A stretch of 64,000 nucleotides of DNA, from assembly GCA_035048815.1 (NCBI GenBank), contig JAUCBN010000004.1:15838001-15902000 (forward strand), given 5' to 3'. Shown here in pieces: positions 37,080-48,716 of this stretch. Both the position numbers and the translations under genes were made by a program. Under the pieces are notes generated by a model. That model was not told the origin of the DNA, did no database searches, and saw nothing but the letters and a program-made list of their open reading frames with translations. Numbering within the stretch: position 1 is the stretch's first letter; every line of letters begins with the position of its first letter. The stretch comes from Abelmoschus esculentus. Its lineage: Eukaryota; Streptophyta; Magnoliopsida; Malvales; Malvaceae.

Positions 37080-38771
37080 ATGACCAGGGCAAACCCAAGC
37101 CATCCTTTATACGAGCTAGATCCAGAAATTGAACGCACGCGTCAAAGGTTGAGAAGACAAATCCGAGTAGTTATGGCAGATAACCCGGTAGAACAGAACG
37201 TACCTGCTGGCAATAGAGGACTTCCGCCGCCACCATTGCCGCGGCAGCTTACAATTCGGGATTTCCTGGAAGAGGATTTGAATGGGTTAAATCTAGGAGT
37301 TGTTACACCAGAAATCGAAGCGGCCCACTTTGAGCTAAAACCTGTTATGTTTAATATGCTCAATACCATTGGACAGTTTGGTGGGTCATTAACTAAAGAT
37401 GCCAGGAAATACCTCAAATCATTCATGGAGATCTGTAATTCATTCAAAATCCAAGGAGTCCATGAAGATGTTTTGAGACTGAAACTGTTTCCCTATTCAC
37501 TGAGGGATAGGGCAAAAACCTGGTTAAATAGCATTCCAGCAGGATCCATAGGATCTTGGAGTGAACTATGTCGTGATTTCATTACACGTTTCAATCCTAC
37601 TAATTTATATGATCGTATACGTAATGAAATTACTTCTTTTCGGTAGGCAGATGATGAACCGATGTATGAGGCATGAGAGCGATATAGGGAGCTATTACAC
37701 AAGTGTCCTTTGCATGGATTTCCATTGTGGACACAAGTAACTATGTTTTACAATGCAACCAATGCCCCAACAAGGATGATGTTAGACGCCTCTTCCAATG
37801 GGACACTTCTTGACAAGCCACCAGAGGAAGCAATAGAAATTCTGAACAAACTTGCAAAGAATGACTTCCAACTCCCTACATCTAGACGAGGAGGGGTGAG
37901 ACGCCAAGTCACAGTACATGAGTTAGAAACATCCAATTCAATAGCAGCACAATTGGACTCTCTTACTAAGATGGTTCAGAATATGCAAATGCAAAATAAT
38001 ACCCATGAGGTCAAGGTAATAGAATCTTCTTGTAATTTATGTGGAGGTAACCATAGCTCTTCTGAATGCATGCAGAATCAAGAATCTAGTCTTTATGATG
38101 GAAACTACAACCGGAACAACAACAACATGATGTCCAATACATATAATCCAGCACGGAAAAGGCACCCAAATTTCTCATGGAGTAATCCTAATAATGCCCT
38201 GAATCCTAATGTTTAACCTTCAGGTTTCCAGCAACCCATGCCAATGCAACATCCGCCGCCGCCGCCGTTACTGCAACCACTGCCGCAGCAGCAGATGCCT
38301 CAACAGCAGCCTGCAAGTTTATTGGAAAATTCTCTGAAGGCCTTTATGATGAAAACGGAATCATACATGGCTGAGAATAGTAACTTCATTAAAAGAACCG
38401 ATGCCTTCATAAACAGAACTGAGATGAGGTTGCAAAACCAAGAGACAGCCATTAAATCACTGGAAACTCAAGTTAGGCAGTTTGCTCAAAATCTAAACAC
38501 TAGACCACAAGGAGGATTACCTAGCAATACTGAAGTTGCAAGGGGAATGGGCCATGAACAATGTAAGGCAATCACTACTAGGAGTGGCCTACAACTTAAA
38601 GAGATATCAGGCAGTTCAGAAGACGAAGTCCCACTAGTGGAACAAGAAGAACCAGATAGAGCGGATTTAGATGCTGAACTAAGTGAACCTGCCTTGGCAG
38701 AGAAATCGGCAGTCCCACGCCCAGCGGCCGAGGCAGCAGAAGCACCAGTGGTACCAGGCATTAAATTCTAG
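37080..38771 (+). pseudogene. gag: E4 gag
   Basis: Starts MTRANPSHPLYELDPEIERT and keeps one frame through stops at 37644, 37674 and 38214 to 38769. The capsid domain covers residues about 60-260 (KLFPYSLRDRAKTWLNSIPA). The zinc knuckle CNLCGGNHSSSEC (CX2CX3HX4C) follows. The last part is glutamine- and proline-rich with MGHEQCKAITTRSG, an Athila hallmark. All but the last stop fit C-to-T or G-to-A change of glutamine or tryptophan codons. Confidence 0.9.
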
Positions 38772-39007
38772 ATTAATGAGACACTTGAGGAAATGTGAAC
38801 CCACCCACCTTTTCCATAGAGGCTGAAAAGGCAGAAGCAGGATTATTAATTTAAAAAGTTCCTAGACATCCTGAAGCAAGTCCACATTAATTTGCCATTA
38901 GTTGAGGCAATAGAACAGATGCCAAATTATGCTAAGTTCTTAAAAGACATCATGTCAAAAGAAGAAGGCTTGGTGAGTTTGAAACCGTTGTCGTAACCGA
39001 AGGATGT
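38772..39007 (+). pseudogene. pol: E4 gag/protease linker, broken
   Basis: HPPFP and MPNYAKFLKDIMSK remain readable among several stops and at least one frameshift. Confidence 0.75.
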
Positions 39008-40033
39008 ATGACCATGCTTCATAATTGTATGCCCCCTAAATTTAAGGATCCTGGATGCTTCACTATACCATGTGCGATAGGAAGCCACTATGAAGAAAAG
39101 GCCCTATGTGATCTTGGAGCAAGTATAAACTTGATGCCGAAATCCGTCTTCCAAGAGCTTGGAATAGGAAGGGCAAAACCTACAACCGTGATGCTCCAAT
39201 TGGCAGATAGATCGTATTTACAACCTGAAGGAAAGGTCAAGGACATATTGGTAAGGGTGGATAAATTTATTTTTCCAGCTGACTTTCTTGTTCTTGATTG
39301 TGAAGCAGATGACAATGCACCGATCATCCTAGGGAGACCTTTTCTAGCTATTGGACGCACTCTTATTGATGTGGAAAAAGGAGAATTGACAATGAGGGTT
39401 AACGACCAGCAAGTCAAACTCAATGTTTTCCAAATTCTGAAAATACATGATGATCCCGAAGAATGCCAGGTGATTTACACCACAGATGCAGACAGCACAA
39501 TACCCTATCTCAGCAACCACTGCCTTAGCAGCAGCTTCGGCAATATATCACAGCGCTGCCTCGGCAGTACAGTTGATGACTGCTACAGCAGAGTTTTGGA
39601 CAGTTTGCCCAAAGCTGATGAAGTTGAGACACAAGAGATTGAGGAGGTCAACTGGATAGCATACCTTCCAGGTAAGTATTTCGAACCACTAAATTACCCA
39701 GGTAAGGATGAAAAACCTTCAAGTGAGGAACCATTAGTTATCGAATTGAAACCTTTACCTGACAAATTAAAGTATGTTTATTTGGGAACCAACCACACAA
39801 TGCCCGTAATTATTTCTTCTAAGTTACAGCCCGAACAGGAACAAAGCTTGATAGAGATGTTACGGCAGCACAAGAAAGCAATTGGGTGGTCAATTGATGA
39901 CTTGAAGGGAATAAGCCCAGCCGTTTGCATGCACAAAATCCTTTTAGAGGAAGATCATAAGCCCACTGTTGAGGCCCAGAGGAGACTTAACCATGTCATG
40001 AAGGAGGTAGTATGTAAGGAAATAATCAAATAG
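39008..40033 (+). pseudogene. pol: E4 protease and start of reverse transcriptase
   Basis: Open frame of 341 codons. The protease motif is CDLGASINLMPKSV, with its aspartate near residue 35, as in Athila (DLGA rather than DSGA). DFLVLDCEADDNAPIILGRP follows. From about residue 240 comes the polymerase N-terminus (LPDKLKYVYLGTNHTMPVI, GISPAVCMHKILLEEDH). It ends at a TAG where E2 has tryptophan. Confidence 0.9.
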
Positions 40034-41496
40034 CTTGATGCCGGAATAATCTACCCTATCTCTGATAGTGCATGGGTAAGCCGGTATAATGTGTACCCAA
40101 GAAAGGTGGCATGACCGTAATAACCAACGAAAACAATGAACTGATCCCAACCAGGACTATGACCGGTTGGAGGGTTTGTATGGATTACCGTAAATTAAAT
40201 AAGGCAACAAAGAAGGATCATTTTTTGTTGCCCTTCATTGACAAAATGCTTGATAGACTTGCTGTTAAACCTTTTTACTGTTTTCTTGATGGTTACTCAG
40301 GTTATAATCAGATTGCCATAGACCCAGAAGACCAGGCAAAAACCATCTTCACCTGCCCGTATGGAATATATGCATTTAAAAGAATGTCGTTCGACCTCTG
40401 TAATGCCCCGGCAACTTTTCAAAGATGCATGATGGCAATTTTTTCCGACATGATAGAAGATTTCCTGGAGATATTCATGGATGATTTTTCAGTCTTTGGA
40501 GACGACTTCACTCATTGCCTCGGCAATTTAAAAAAGGTGCTGCAAAGATGTGAAGAATCCAATTTAGTTCTCAATTGGGAGAAATGCCAGTTTATGATGA
40601 ATGAAGGCATAGTTTTGGGCCACAAAATTTCATCACAAGGAATCGAAGTTGACAAGGCCAAGATAGATGTGATAAAGAAATTGCCCCCACCAATTTCAGT
40701 TAAAGGAGTCCGAAGTTTCTTGGGTCATGCAGGTTTTTACATGAGGTTTATTTCTAATTTTTCAAAAATTTCTAAACCACTGTGTAACTTGCTTGAACAG
40801 GACAAGAAATTTGAATTTAGCAAGGAATGTACTAAAGCATTCGAAGCTCTCAAAGAGAAGCTGATCACCGCACCAATTGTAGTCCCACCAGATTGGGCCC
40901 TGCCATTTGAAATAATGTGTGATGCAAGTGATCATGCTGTCGGGGCAGCACTTGGGCAGAGAAGGAACAACCTATTCCATGTTATCTACTATGCTAGTAA
41001 AACCCTTAATGATGCCTAGATCAATTACACCACCACGGAGAAGGAATTACTAGCAGTGGTCTTTGCCTTTGACAAGTTTCGATCCTACCTTATCGGAACA
41101 AAAGTAACTGTCCACACTGACCATTCGAAAATTAAGTACCTATTCTCAAAGAAGGATGCCAAGCCCAGACTGATTAGATGGATCCTTCTTTTGCAAGAAT
41201 TTGACGTAGAAATTAAGGACAGAAGAGGTACAGAAAACCAAGTAGCCGATCATCTTTCCATATTAGAAGCTGGGGAGAAAAACAACCCACTAGACGAAAT
41301 ACAAGATGCATTCCCAGACGAACACATCCTGTACATCTCGGCAGTAGCAGAAAAACCCGCCGCAGCAGAGATCGCGGCAGTATACAACTGTGCTTCCACG
41401 ACAGTGACTAAGTACATTTCGGCAACATTGATAGAAGACCTTGCCTCAGTCACCGCCACTCCCTCGTATGCTGATCTTGTCAATTACTTACCTGGT
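40034..41496 (+). pseudogene. pol: E4 reverse transcriptase core and RNase H
   Basis: After a small frameshift near 40081, frame 40111-41019 carries VCMDYRKLNKATKKDHF, LDGYSGYNQIAIDPED and the catalytic FMDD (40474-40485). A TAG at 41017-41019 replaces the glutamine before INYTTTEKELLAVV. RNase H continues at 41056 with HTDHSKIKYLFSKKDAKP and NQVADHLSILE. The frame is cut at 41496 by the E5 LTR, inside ADLVNYL. Confidence 0.9.
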
Positions 41497-43279
41497 TGTA
41501 ACATCCCAATTGTGGGGTTATTAGTTTAGGATGTTAGTAAGGGAATTCGATTCAGGTTGAATCAGGTTCTCCGGTTCGTTGTTCCGGGAAAATATAAAAT
41601 AAAAATATATTAACTAGGAAGATAATAATTTTGGATTATGGTTTAAAAAAAATATTAAAAAGATGTTTTAAAATTAAGGAAATGTAATTCGAACTTTAAA
41701 TTGATTTTTAATTATGCCTAATTATATATTAATGATCGAATTGTAAATTTTGGAAAGGAATGGAGGATTTAATTGGCTATTTTCGAAAATTAGTGTTTTA
41801 GTGACTAAATTGGAAAACAAGCTTTACTTAGAATCCTTAGAGGGACATAAACCCAATTTAATTTTTTATTCATGATTTATCCACTAAAATTATTTTCTAA
41901 AAATAGTTTTAAAAGATGATAATTCATTTCTTTTATTTTCTTCCATAACCACTTATTTTCTCTCATCTTTTTCTCTCATTTTCTCTCCATTTTCCTTCAC
42001 CAAATTCTTCAATTCCTTGCTGATTTTCCCACCTTTTTCAACAAAAATTACTTCATTTTAATCATTTCTTCATCCTTTACAAAGCCTAATCATCTATTTT
42101 ACTAAATCAACAACAATTTGCAAGGAATCAAGAAGAGAAATTCTCATCTTTTGGTGGATAAGATCTTAAAGGTAATTTACTGAATTTTCATTATTTTTCT
42201 AAGGTTCTTTATTGAAATTCCCAAGTAATAGCTTTTTAATTATCAATTGAAACTTGATTTCATGTTTTTAATTCTAGATCTAGTGATTTTATAATTATTT
42301 TTGTGAAATCTTTTTGGATCTCATTTAATGCTGGAATTAGGTTGATTTAATTGTGTTATTTTGTCAATTAAATGATTAGATGAGCATTGAATTGATGATA
42401 CATTAATTTAATCCCGGAATAATGCAATCGGTGTTGTTTTAAGGCAGTTTTCGGTTGTTTTAGGGGTTGTTTTAGGTGTTTTAATGTTGCTGGAGGTATA
42501 AGGATGGTTTAGGTGAGTTTTTGGTTCATATTTGATGTGGATTAGATGTTAGAATCATTAGGTTTTGGGCTGATGATGTTTCGGATACGTTTCGGCTAGA
42601 TTTTCGGTCTTTTCGGCTTAGTTTTCGATAGTTTTGTGGTGATCGGATGTGGCTGCTGGTTTGAGCATGTTGTGATGAGAATATGCTCTGTTTTTAATGT
42701 TGTAGAGGTAGTGCAAGAAGGTGCTTAGGTGGCTGGTGCATTAGCGTAATCATCGGAGCATCGGCGAGGGCTCGTTTCGCTTGTCGGTGAGTGGTTTCGG
42801 TTAAAAAGCGAATCGTTTTGGTTCGGTTCTGTTTTGGGGACTATGAAATAGTGTATCTTTTCATAGTTCAAGAGTAAGTGTTTTAAATAATGTTGATGCA
42901 TTACCTCGAATTTTCGGCTATATCGGTAATGACATATGTAAGCAATGTTTTGATAAGATTTCGGAATAGTATACTCATGGTTTTGACATGATGCATGCAT
43001 GTGTTATTTGCTGAAAAATGCATGGTTTATAAAGACATTCATAGCTTATGAAAGCATGAAAAAGATTGGGATATGTTGAGGTTATTTGCCCTATGTTATT
43101 AAAGCCGTTGAGCATGATTTATGGTTCACATGATGAACATTATATGAATGCGTTATGAGCAGCAAGTTAACATGCATGATTTGAATTAATATTGGCTTAG
43201 TGAAACTAACTATAGATTCGAATACGAATGACATGTCATTAGGATTGAGTGCACTATAAATATATTGAGAATGATGATG

Positions 43280-43470
43280 ATGCCTACACGTAAACAAGGG
43301 TGACTTTGTGTCCGACCGTGCGTTGTAGTGCTTACCTATATGTAAACAAGGGTGACTTTGTGTCCGACCGTGCATATAGTTGACCCATACGTAAACAAGG
43401 GTGACTTTGTGTCCAACCGTGCGTAGTGGGGGAAACATGTATACAAGGGTGACTTTGTGTCCAACCGATG
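43280..43470 (+). repeat. Four-copy tandem array, about 50 bp each, in the E5 5' LTR
   Basis: ACAAGGGTGACTTTGTGTCC starts at 43294, 43346, 43395 and 43443 (spacings 52, 49, 48), each followed by an ACCG word. The same array is in the 3' LTR at about 50495-50690. Confidence 0.95.
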
Positions 43471-44277
43471 CATGTTGAGACCAAGAGTCTCCAAATATGG
43501 AAAAGATCCGTGTATTCGGTGAACTAAAAAGTTCACATTAAGTGTTCACTAGAAAGCCAATATGTATATATGTAACAATTGGAAATCCTGTACATGATGC
43601 ATGAAATGTTTTGGAACCCATACTTGTGATGCATGAGATGGTTTAAGGGTTTTAATAAACATGGTTTAGTTTTACTTATTTTAAATAAGGTTGAAGGATG
43701 CATACATGGCTATTAAATGTTTTGGAATTGATGTATTGATGATTTATTTAGAGCTACCTCACTAAGCATGTTGTGCTTAAACTCTCTTCTCATCTTTGCA
43801 GAAAATTAAGGACACTTGGAGCTACATTTGGAGCAAGGGAATCAAGGAAGAAGAGCAAGAAAACTTTGGTATGATTTTGGCAAATAAAATAGGGCAAGAC
43901 AATGTGTAATTTGAACCCCACATGAGAGTGTTTTTGGTTTAATTGATGTTTTATAATATGACATTATAAGGTTTGGTTTTAAACGATGAACTAGGTGGTT
44001 TACTTGGTATGCGTAGAAAGTGTCCATGCGTGATAAATCTTTGCCTTAGTTAAACATGGGAAGTGTGCACACTTGCACAAGCATAAACACACATATTACT
44101 AATTAAACATTAGGAAGCATGCCTATAGAATTCTTATGGTTCTTGAGGTGATTTATGGTATGATACATGTTGCTAATAAAACCTAGGAATGTTGCATATA
44201 GCCTTGGGTGATTAATGTTTGTGTTTGGGTAGGATTAACCTAGCTTAAAAGCTTCATTTTTGGTCTCGGATACAGGG

Positions 44278-44478
44278 GGTATCGAACCACCCTGTGGTGG
44301 TATCGATACCCCAAGGCAAAAATGGAGGGTGGCATCGAACCATGGTCCGATGCCGTTTGCCACTGTCCGCGTGTGTTTCGATACCACCTAAGGTGGTTCG
44401 AAACCACTTTGCTTCGAAAGGATTTATTTAAATCAAATAAAGCCATGGTTCGATACCAGGACTCATGGTATCGATACC
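44278..44478. repeat. Cluster of GGTATCGATACC-type palindromes in the E5 LTR
   Basis: Within 200 bp: GGTATCGAACC (44278), GGTATCGATACC (44299), GGCATCGAACC (44331), GGTCCGATGCC (44344), TTTCGATACC (44376), GGTTCGAAACC (44395), GGTTCGATACC (44447) and GGTATCGATACC (44467). The 3' LTR has the same cluster from 51493. Function unknown. Confidence 0.9.
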
Positions 44479-45052
44479 ACTGGCCTAAAAAGGATAAATT
44501 GTGGTTTTTAATCGCATGATAGGCGGATTTGAACTCAGTAATCGAATATGGAAGGCTCGTGAGTATTTTATGAGTTGTAGGGACACTATGATGTATGTTT
44601 TTAACTTGATTACACAATAAATAATATTAAGTGGAACGAAGTATCTAAGTGTTACTTGCTTGCAATTAAGTCTCTAATTATTAGAAAATGAAATTGATAA
44701 TGATATGATGCACCGATTGATCTGAATTTTGTTGTAGGTACGTTAAGCATGCTTAATTGTATTATAGTGGATTGAATTTTCGGTTTAAGGTTGAAATTAA
44801 TCTATTTACGTTTTGGTCCCTAATTATGTATACACTTAATTGAATGACTGGTTGTGGCCGAATGTTTATAATCGAATTGTATAAACATGTTTCACATAGG
44901 AATTTAATTATGCATCTAGAGGAAAAAAAAATATATACGTCGGCTTTTAGGGTTGTTTATCGAGTCGAACCCTTGCAGGTTCGTTTCGGTATTCCCCTTG
45001 TGACCCATTAGTGTCGGTTCCGTCTAGGCTGGGCTAAGGGGGTTACATTTGG

Positions 45053-45066
45053 TGGTATCAGAGCCA
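45053..45066 (+). other. Primer binding site of E5 (initiator tRNA-Met)
   Basis: TGGTATCAGAGCCA, a perfect match, five bases after the LTR. Confidence 0.95.
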
Positions 45067-45320
45067 GGTTCGCTAAAACGTGCAATGGTTGATAAAAGTG
45101 TATATAGATTGGTAATGTGTTTGGTCTTTTTGTTAAATGTTTGTGGTTGATCATGGTGATTGTGTTTTGAGTGATAATGGTTATATTGGGGTTACCGGTT
45201 ACACATTGCCAGTGCCAACATATTTTCAGATGCTCTTCAGTTTCCTTGGATCTTGCCCGAATGTAAGTTTACTTTGTTTTAATATTATGTTTTAAATTGC
45301 ATGTTTGAAGTTCTTGAAAT

Positions 45321-46304
45321 ATGCCTCCGAGACGTGAGACTCGCGCTAGTGCGAGCTTGATCACTAATGGTCAGGCAGAAGGTGAGGCGACTGCTAGAGG
45401 TGAACCGCTTCCACCTCCTCCACCTGTTGGTGTTCCTCCGGTCCCTTTAGGGGGACAGTTTAGAGAGTTTGCCCCGTTCATCCAGGCGATGACGGGTGCG
45501 TTTCAGGCTGCTATGGCTGGGGTGCACGTTCCGGCTCCTGTTCCTGCCGTAGTGGTTACCCCTGGGCTACCATTGGAGCATTTGTGTAGCTTGGGCGGTG
45601 TCGAGTTTCGTGGTTCTGACCCGAGCTCAGCTGAGGAATGGTTGGCTAGCACGGAGAGGATTCTTGATCAGATGGATTGCCAGGATACCCGTAGGATGGG
45701 TTGTGTAGTTTCTCTGCTCCAGGGTGATGCATATAGGTGGTGGACGACCACGAAAGCGGGTGTAGCTGCTGCTAACCTGACATGGGAGTATTTCAGGACC
45801 GTCTTTGTGCGGAAGTTTTTGGGGCCACAGTTTGAGGATGCTAAGAAGAGGGAGTTCATGTCTCTGGTGCAAGGTGTTATGTCTGTGGCCGACTATGAGA
45901 TACAGTTCATCATATTGAGCCATTATGTTCCTGAGTTGGTTCCTACGGAGCGTAAGAGGTGTGACAGATTCTGATATGGATTGGATCCAGAGATTAAGAC
46001 ATATCTTTTGGCTGCTGAGTATACGGAGTTTGATGTGTTAGTAAACCGGGCCAAAGATGTTGAGGAGTCTTTAAGGGAGGCTAGGAAGTCTTCCGATGTT
46101 GGTAAGAGGCCTGTTGAGGCTAGTACCCAAGGTGGTAAGAGTAAGAGGTTTCGGGATAACCGATAAAGAGCTGACCGACGTCGTGGTGATTTTGGGCGCA
46201 GCGGACGTGCTCAGCAGTATGGTAGACATGGTGGTGATGCCCCGGTCTGTAACCTGTGTTCTAGGCGCCATCCGGGCGAGTACTGGTGGGTCAATGGTGC
46301 ATGC
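45321..46304 (+). pseudogene. gag: E5 gag
   Basis: Starts MPPRRETRASASLITNG. The capsid domain covers residues about 95-215 (SSAEEWLASTERILDQM, GDAYRWWTTTKAG, FVRKFLGPQFEDAKKREF). A TGA at 45972-45974 replaces the tryptophan of the usual YGLDPEI block, and a TAA occurs at 46164-46166. The frame then enters a zinc-binding region (CNLCSRRHPGEYW) and runs without a shift into the pol frame at 46305. The leader 45067-45320 has no gene. Confidence 0.9.
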
Positions 46305-48716
46305 ATGGGATGTGGATCGAAGGATCATGTGAGGCAAGTGTTTCATAAATACTTGGATCAGTTTGTGATGGTGTTCATAGATGATATCCTCGTGTATTCA
46401 CGTACCGAGGAAGATCATGATCAGCATTTGCCGATTGTGTTGCAAAGGTTGAAGAAGAACCGATTGTATGCTAAGCTGAGTAAGTGTGAGTTTTGGTTAA
46501 AGGAAGTGGTATTCCTTGGTCATGTGGTGTCGGAAAAGGGTATTAGTGTTGATCCAAAGAAGATTGAGGCTATTATGGGTTGGAAGCAACCGAGGTCGGT
46601 GTCTGAGGTTCGGAGTTTTCTAGGCTTGGCTGTGTATTATCGTAGGTTTGTTGAGGGGTTTTCGAGCATTGCTGCTCCTATGACCAAGCTTTTGCAAAAG
46701 AAGGTCCCTTTTGAGTGGAAAGAAAGGCAACAAAGGAGTTTTGAGAAGTTGAAGGAGGTTTTGACTAGTGCTCCGGTGTTGGTTCAGCCCGAGTCCGGTA
46801 AGGATTTTGTGGTCTATAGTGATGCATCCTATGTTGGTCTCGGGTGTGTTTTGATGCAAGAAAGGAAGGTTGTAGCTTTTGCTTCTAGACAGTTAAGGGT
46901 GCATGAGAAGAATTATCCGACGCATGATTTGGAGCTTGCAGCAGTAGTGTTTGCTTTGAAGATATGGAGACATTATTTGTATGGGGAGAAGTGTACTATA
47001 TACACAGATCATAAGAGCTTGAAGTATCTCATGTCGCAAAAGGATTTGAATCTTAGGCAACGTAGATGGATGGAGTTGCTTAAGGATTATGATTTGTCTA
47101 TTGAGTATCACCCGGGGAAAGCTAATGTAGTGGCTGATGCTTTGAGCCGTAAGGCGGCAGTTGAGATGCGGGTGATGTTTGCTAAGTTGAGTATATCTAG
47201 GGAAGGTGGTTTGGTAGCGGAGTTGCAAGTTAAACCTATTTTGGTTGAGATGATCAAGGTGAAACAGTTAGAAGATGAGTCTTTGGTATCTTTTGTGGAG
47301 GATATTGCTGAGGGTAAACCGACCGAGTATCATTTTGATGATGATGAGGTGTTATGTTTTAGAGGTCGGATTGTGGTGCCGGATGATCAGGAGTTGAGGC
47401 AAGTTATCTTGGTAGAAGCTCATACTAGTCCGTTTGCTATGCATCCGGGTGGTGTGAAGATGTATAGAGATCTCAAAAGTGTTTACTTTTGGGTTGGTTT
47501 AAAGAGAGATGTGACGGAGTTTGTGTCTCGGTGTATGGTGTGTCAGCGAGTGAAAACTGAACATCAGTTTCCTGCAGGTTTGTTGCAACCGGTTCAGATT
47601 CCAGAATGGAAGTGGGAGAGAGTTACCATGGATTTTGTGACGGGGTTGCCTCTGACACCGTCCAAAAAGGATTCTATATGGGTGATTGTTGATAGGTTTA
47701 CGAAGTGTGCACATTTTCTTGCCGTGCATACGACGTATTCCATGGATAAGTTGGCGGAGTTGTATGTTTCTGAGGTGGTAAAGTTGCATGGGGTACCTAA
47801 GTCGATCATATCGGATAGAGATCCGCGGTTTACATCTAAGTTTTGGAGGAGTTTACAAGCTGCTTTGGGTACCAGGCTTAGCTTTAGTACAGCTTACCAT
47901 CCGCAGACGGATGGCCAGTCTGAACGTGTTGTTCAGACTTTGGAGGATATGTTGAGGTGTTGTATCATTGAGTTTCAAGGTTCTTGGGAGAAACAATTGC
48001 CTCTGGTAGAGTTTGCATATAACAATAGCTTTCAAGCTAGTATACAGATGGCACCGTTTGAGGCATTGTATGGGCGTAGGTGTCGTACACCTTTGTGTTG
48101 GAAGGAAGTTGGGCAAAAGTATGTTTCTTTGCCTCAAGTTTTAAAGGATACAGATGAGAAGGTTAAGCTTATTTGTGCTAAGCTCAAGGAAGCTTCAGAT
48201 AGGCAGAAGTCTTATGCTGATTTGAAGCGTAGAGAGATAGAGTATACTGTTGGGGACAAAGTTTTTCTTAAGGTTTCTCCGTGGAAGAAGGTGATGAGGT
48301 TTGGACGTAAGGGTAAGTTGAGTCCTCGTTTTATTGGACCATATGAGGTGTTGGAGCGTGTTGGTCCTGTTGCTTATAGGTTGAGGTTGCCAGAGAAGTT
48401 GAGTAGGATGCATGATGTTTTTCATGTATCGATGCTTCGTAGATATAGATCAGACCCTTCTCATGTTGTTCCAGTGGAAGAGATTGAGTTGAGAGCGGAT
48501 ATGAGTTATGAGGAAGAACCGGTGAGGATTTTGGATGAGGATACAAAGGTTCATCGAGGAAAGACCATAGATTTGGTTAAAGTGCTTTGGAAACACCGAG
48601 GTGTTGAAGAAGCGAATTGGGAGACAAGGAAAAGCATGGAGGAGAAGTTTCCTCACTTGTTTGCTTCAGGTAAGAATTTCGAGGACGAAATTTTCTTAAG
48701 AGGGGGAGAGTTGTAA
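46305..48716 (+). CDS. pol: E5 pol: half reverse transcriptase, RNase H, integrase, chromodomain
   Basis: 803-codon open frame; its first ATG lies in the gag zinc region, so it is the rest of a gag-pol frame. After MGCGSKDHVRQ it jumps to the polymerase middle, with the catalytic FIDD at residues 24-27. The protease and the first polymerase half are deleted. RNase H runs about residues 165-290 (YSDASYVGLGCVL, TDHKSLKYL, NVVADALSRK). The integrase zinc domain is near 375-415 (HPGG, CMVCQR) and the DDE core at 440-540 (TMDFVTGLP, SDRDPRF, GQSERV). A GPYEVLERVGPVAYRL block follows, then the chromodomain at about 730-790 (LVKVLWKHRGVEEANWE). Integrase and chromodomain look intact. The stop TAA (48714-48716) is supplied by the first bases of the 3' LTR. 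Confidence 0.9.
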   Translation: MGCGSKDHVRQVFHKYLDQFVMVFIDDILVYSRTEEDHDQHLPIVLQRLKKNRLYAKLSKCEFWLKEVVFLGHVVSEKGISVDPKKIEAIMGWKQPRSVSEVRSFLGLAVYYRRFVEGFSSIAAPMTKLLQKKVPFEWKERQQRSFEKLKEVLTSAPVLVQPESGKDFVVYSDASYVGLGCVLMQERKVVAFASRQLRVHEKNYPTHDLELAAVVFALKIWRHYLYGEKCTIYTDHKSLKYLMSQKDLNLRQRRWMELLKDYDLSIEYHPGKANVVADALSRKAAVEMRVMFAKLSISREGGLVAELQVKPILVEMIKVKQLEDESLVSFVEDIAEGKPTEYHFDDDEVLCFRGRIVVPDDQELRQVILVEAHTSPFAMHPGGVKMYRDLKSVYFWVGLKRDVTEFVSRCMVCQRVKTEHQFPAGLLQPVQIPEWKWERVTMDFVTGLPLTPSKKDSIWVIVDRFTKCAHFLAVHTTYSMDKLAELYVSEVVKLHGVPKSIISDRDPRFTSKFWRSLQAALGTRLSFSTAYHPQTDGQSERVVQTLEDMLRCCIIEFQGSWEKQLPLVEFAYNNSFQASIQMAPFEALYGRRCRTPLCWKEVGQKYVSLPQVLKDTDEKVKLICAKLKEASDRQKSYADLKRREIEYTVGDKVFLKVSPWKKVMRFGRKGKLSPRFIGPYEVLERVGPVAYRLRLPEKLSRMHDVFHVSMLRRYRSDPSHVVPVEEIELRADMSYEEEPVRILDEDTKVHRGKTIDLVKVLWKHRGVEEANWETRKSMEEKFPHLFASGKNFEDEIFLRGGEL
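48698..48710 (+). other. Polypurine tract of E5
   Basis: AAGAGGGGGAGAG directly before the 3' LTR and overlapping the end of the pol frame (residues RGGE). Confidence 0.9.

Larger units (their letters stand above)
41497..45047 (+). repeat. 5' LTR of E5
   Basis: Starts TGTAACATCCCAATT, ends GGGGGTTACA. It contains a four-copy array of about 50 bp (43280-43470) and a palindrome cluster (44278-44478). ORFs here are repeat shadows. Confidence 0.93.

Noticed and set aside
43280..43470. Four spaced repeats considered as a CRISPR array
   Set aside because: Plant LTR context, imperfect repeats with similar spacers, no cas genes.
43091..43536. Minus-strand ORFs with repeated TKSPL text
   Set aside because: They are translations of the 50-bp LTR array and recur in the other LTR.
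44240..44617. ORFs on both strands with YRYH-type repeats
   Set aside because: They translate the palindrome cluster of the E5 LTR; not a gene.
47499..48656. Several minus-strand ORFs inside E5 pol
   Set aside because: Antisense shadows of the 803-codon pol frame, without domains.
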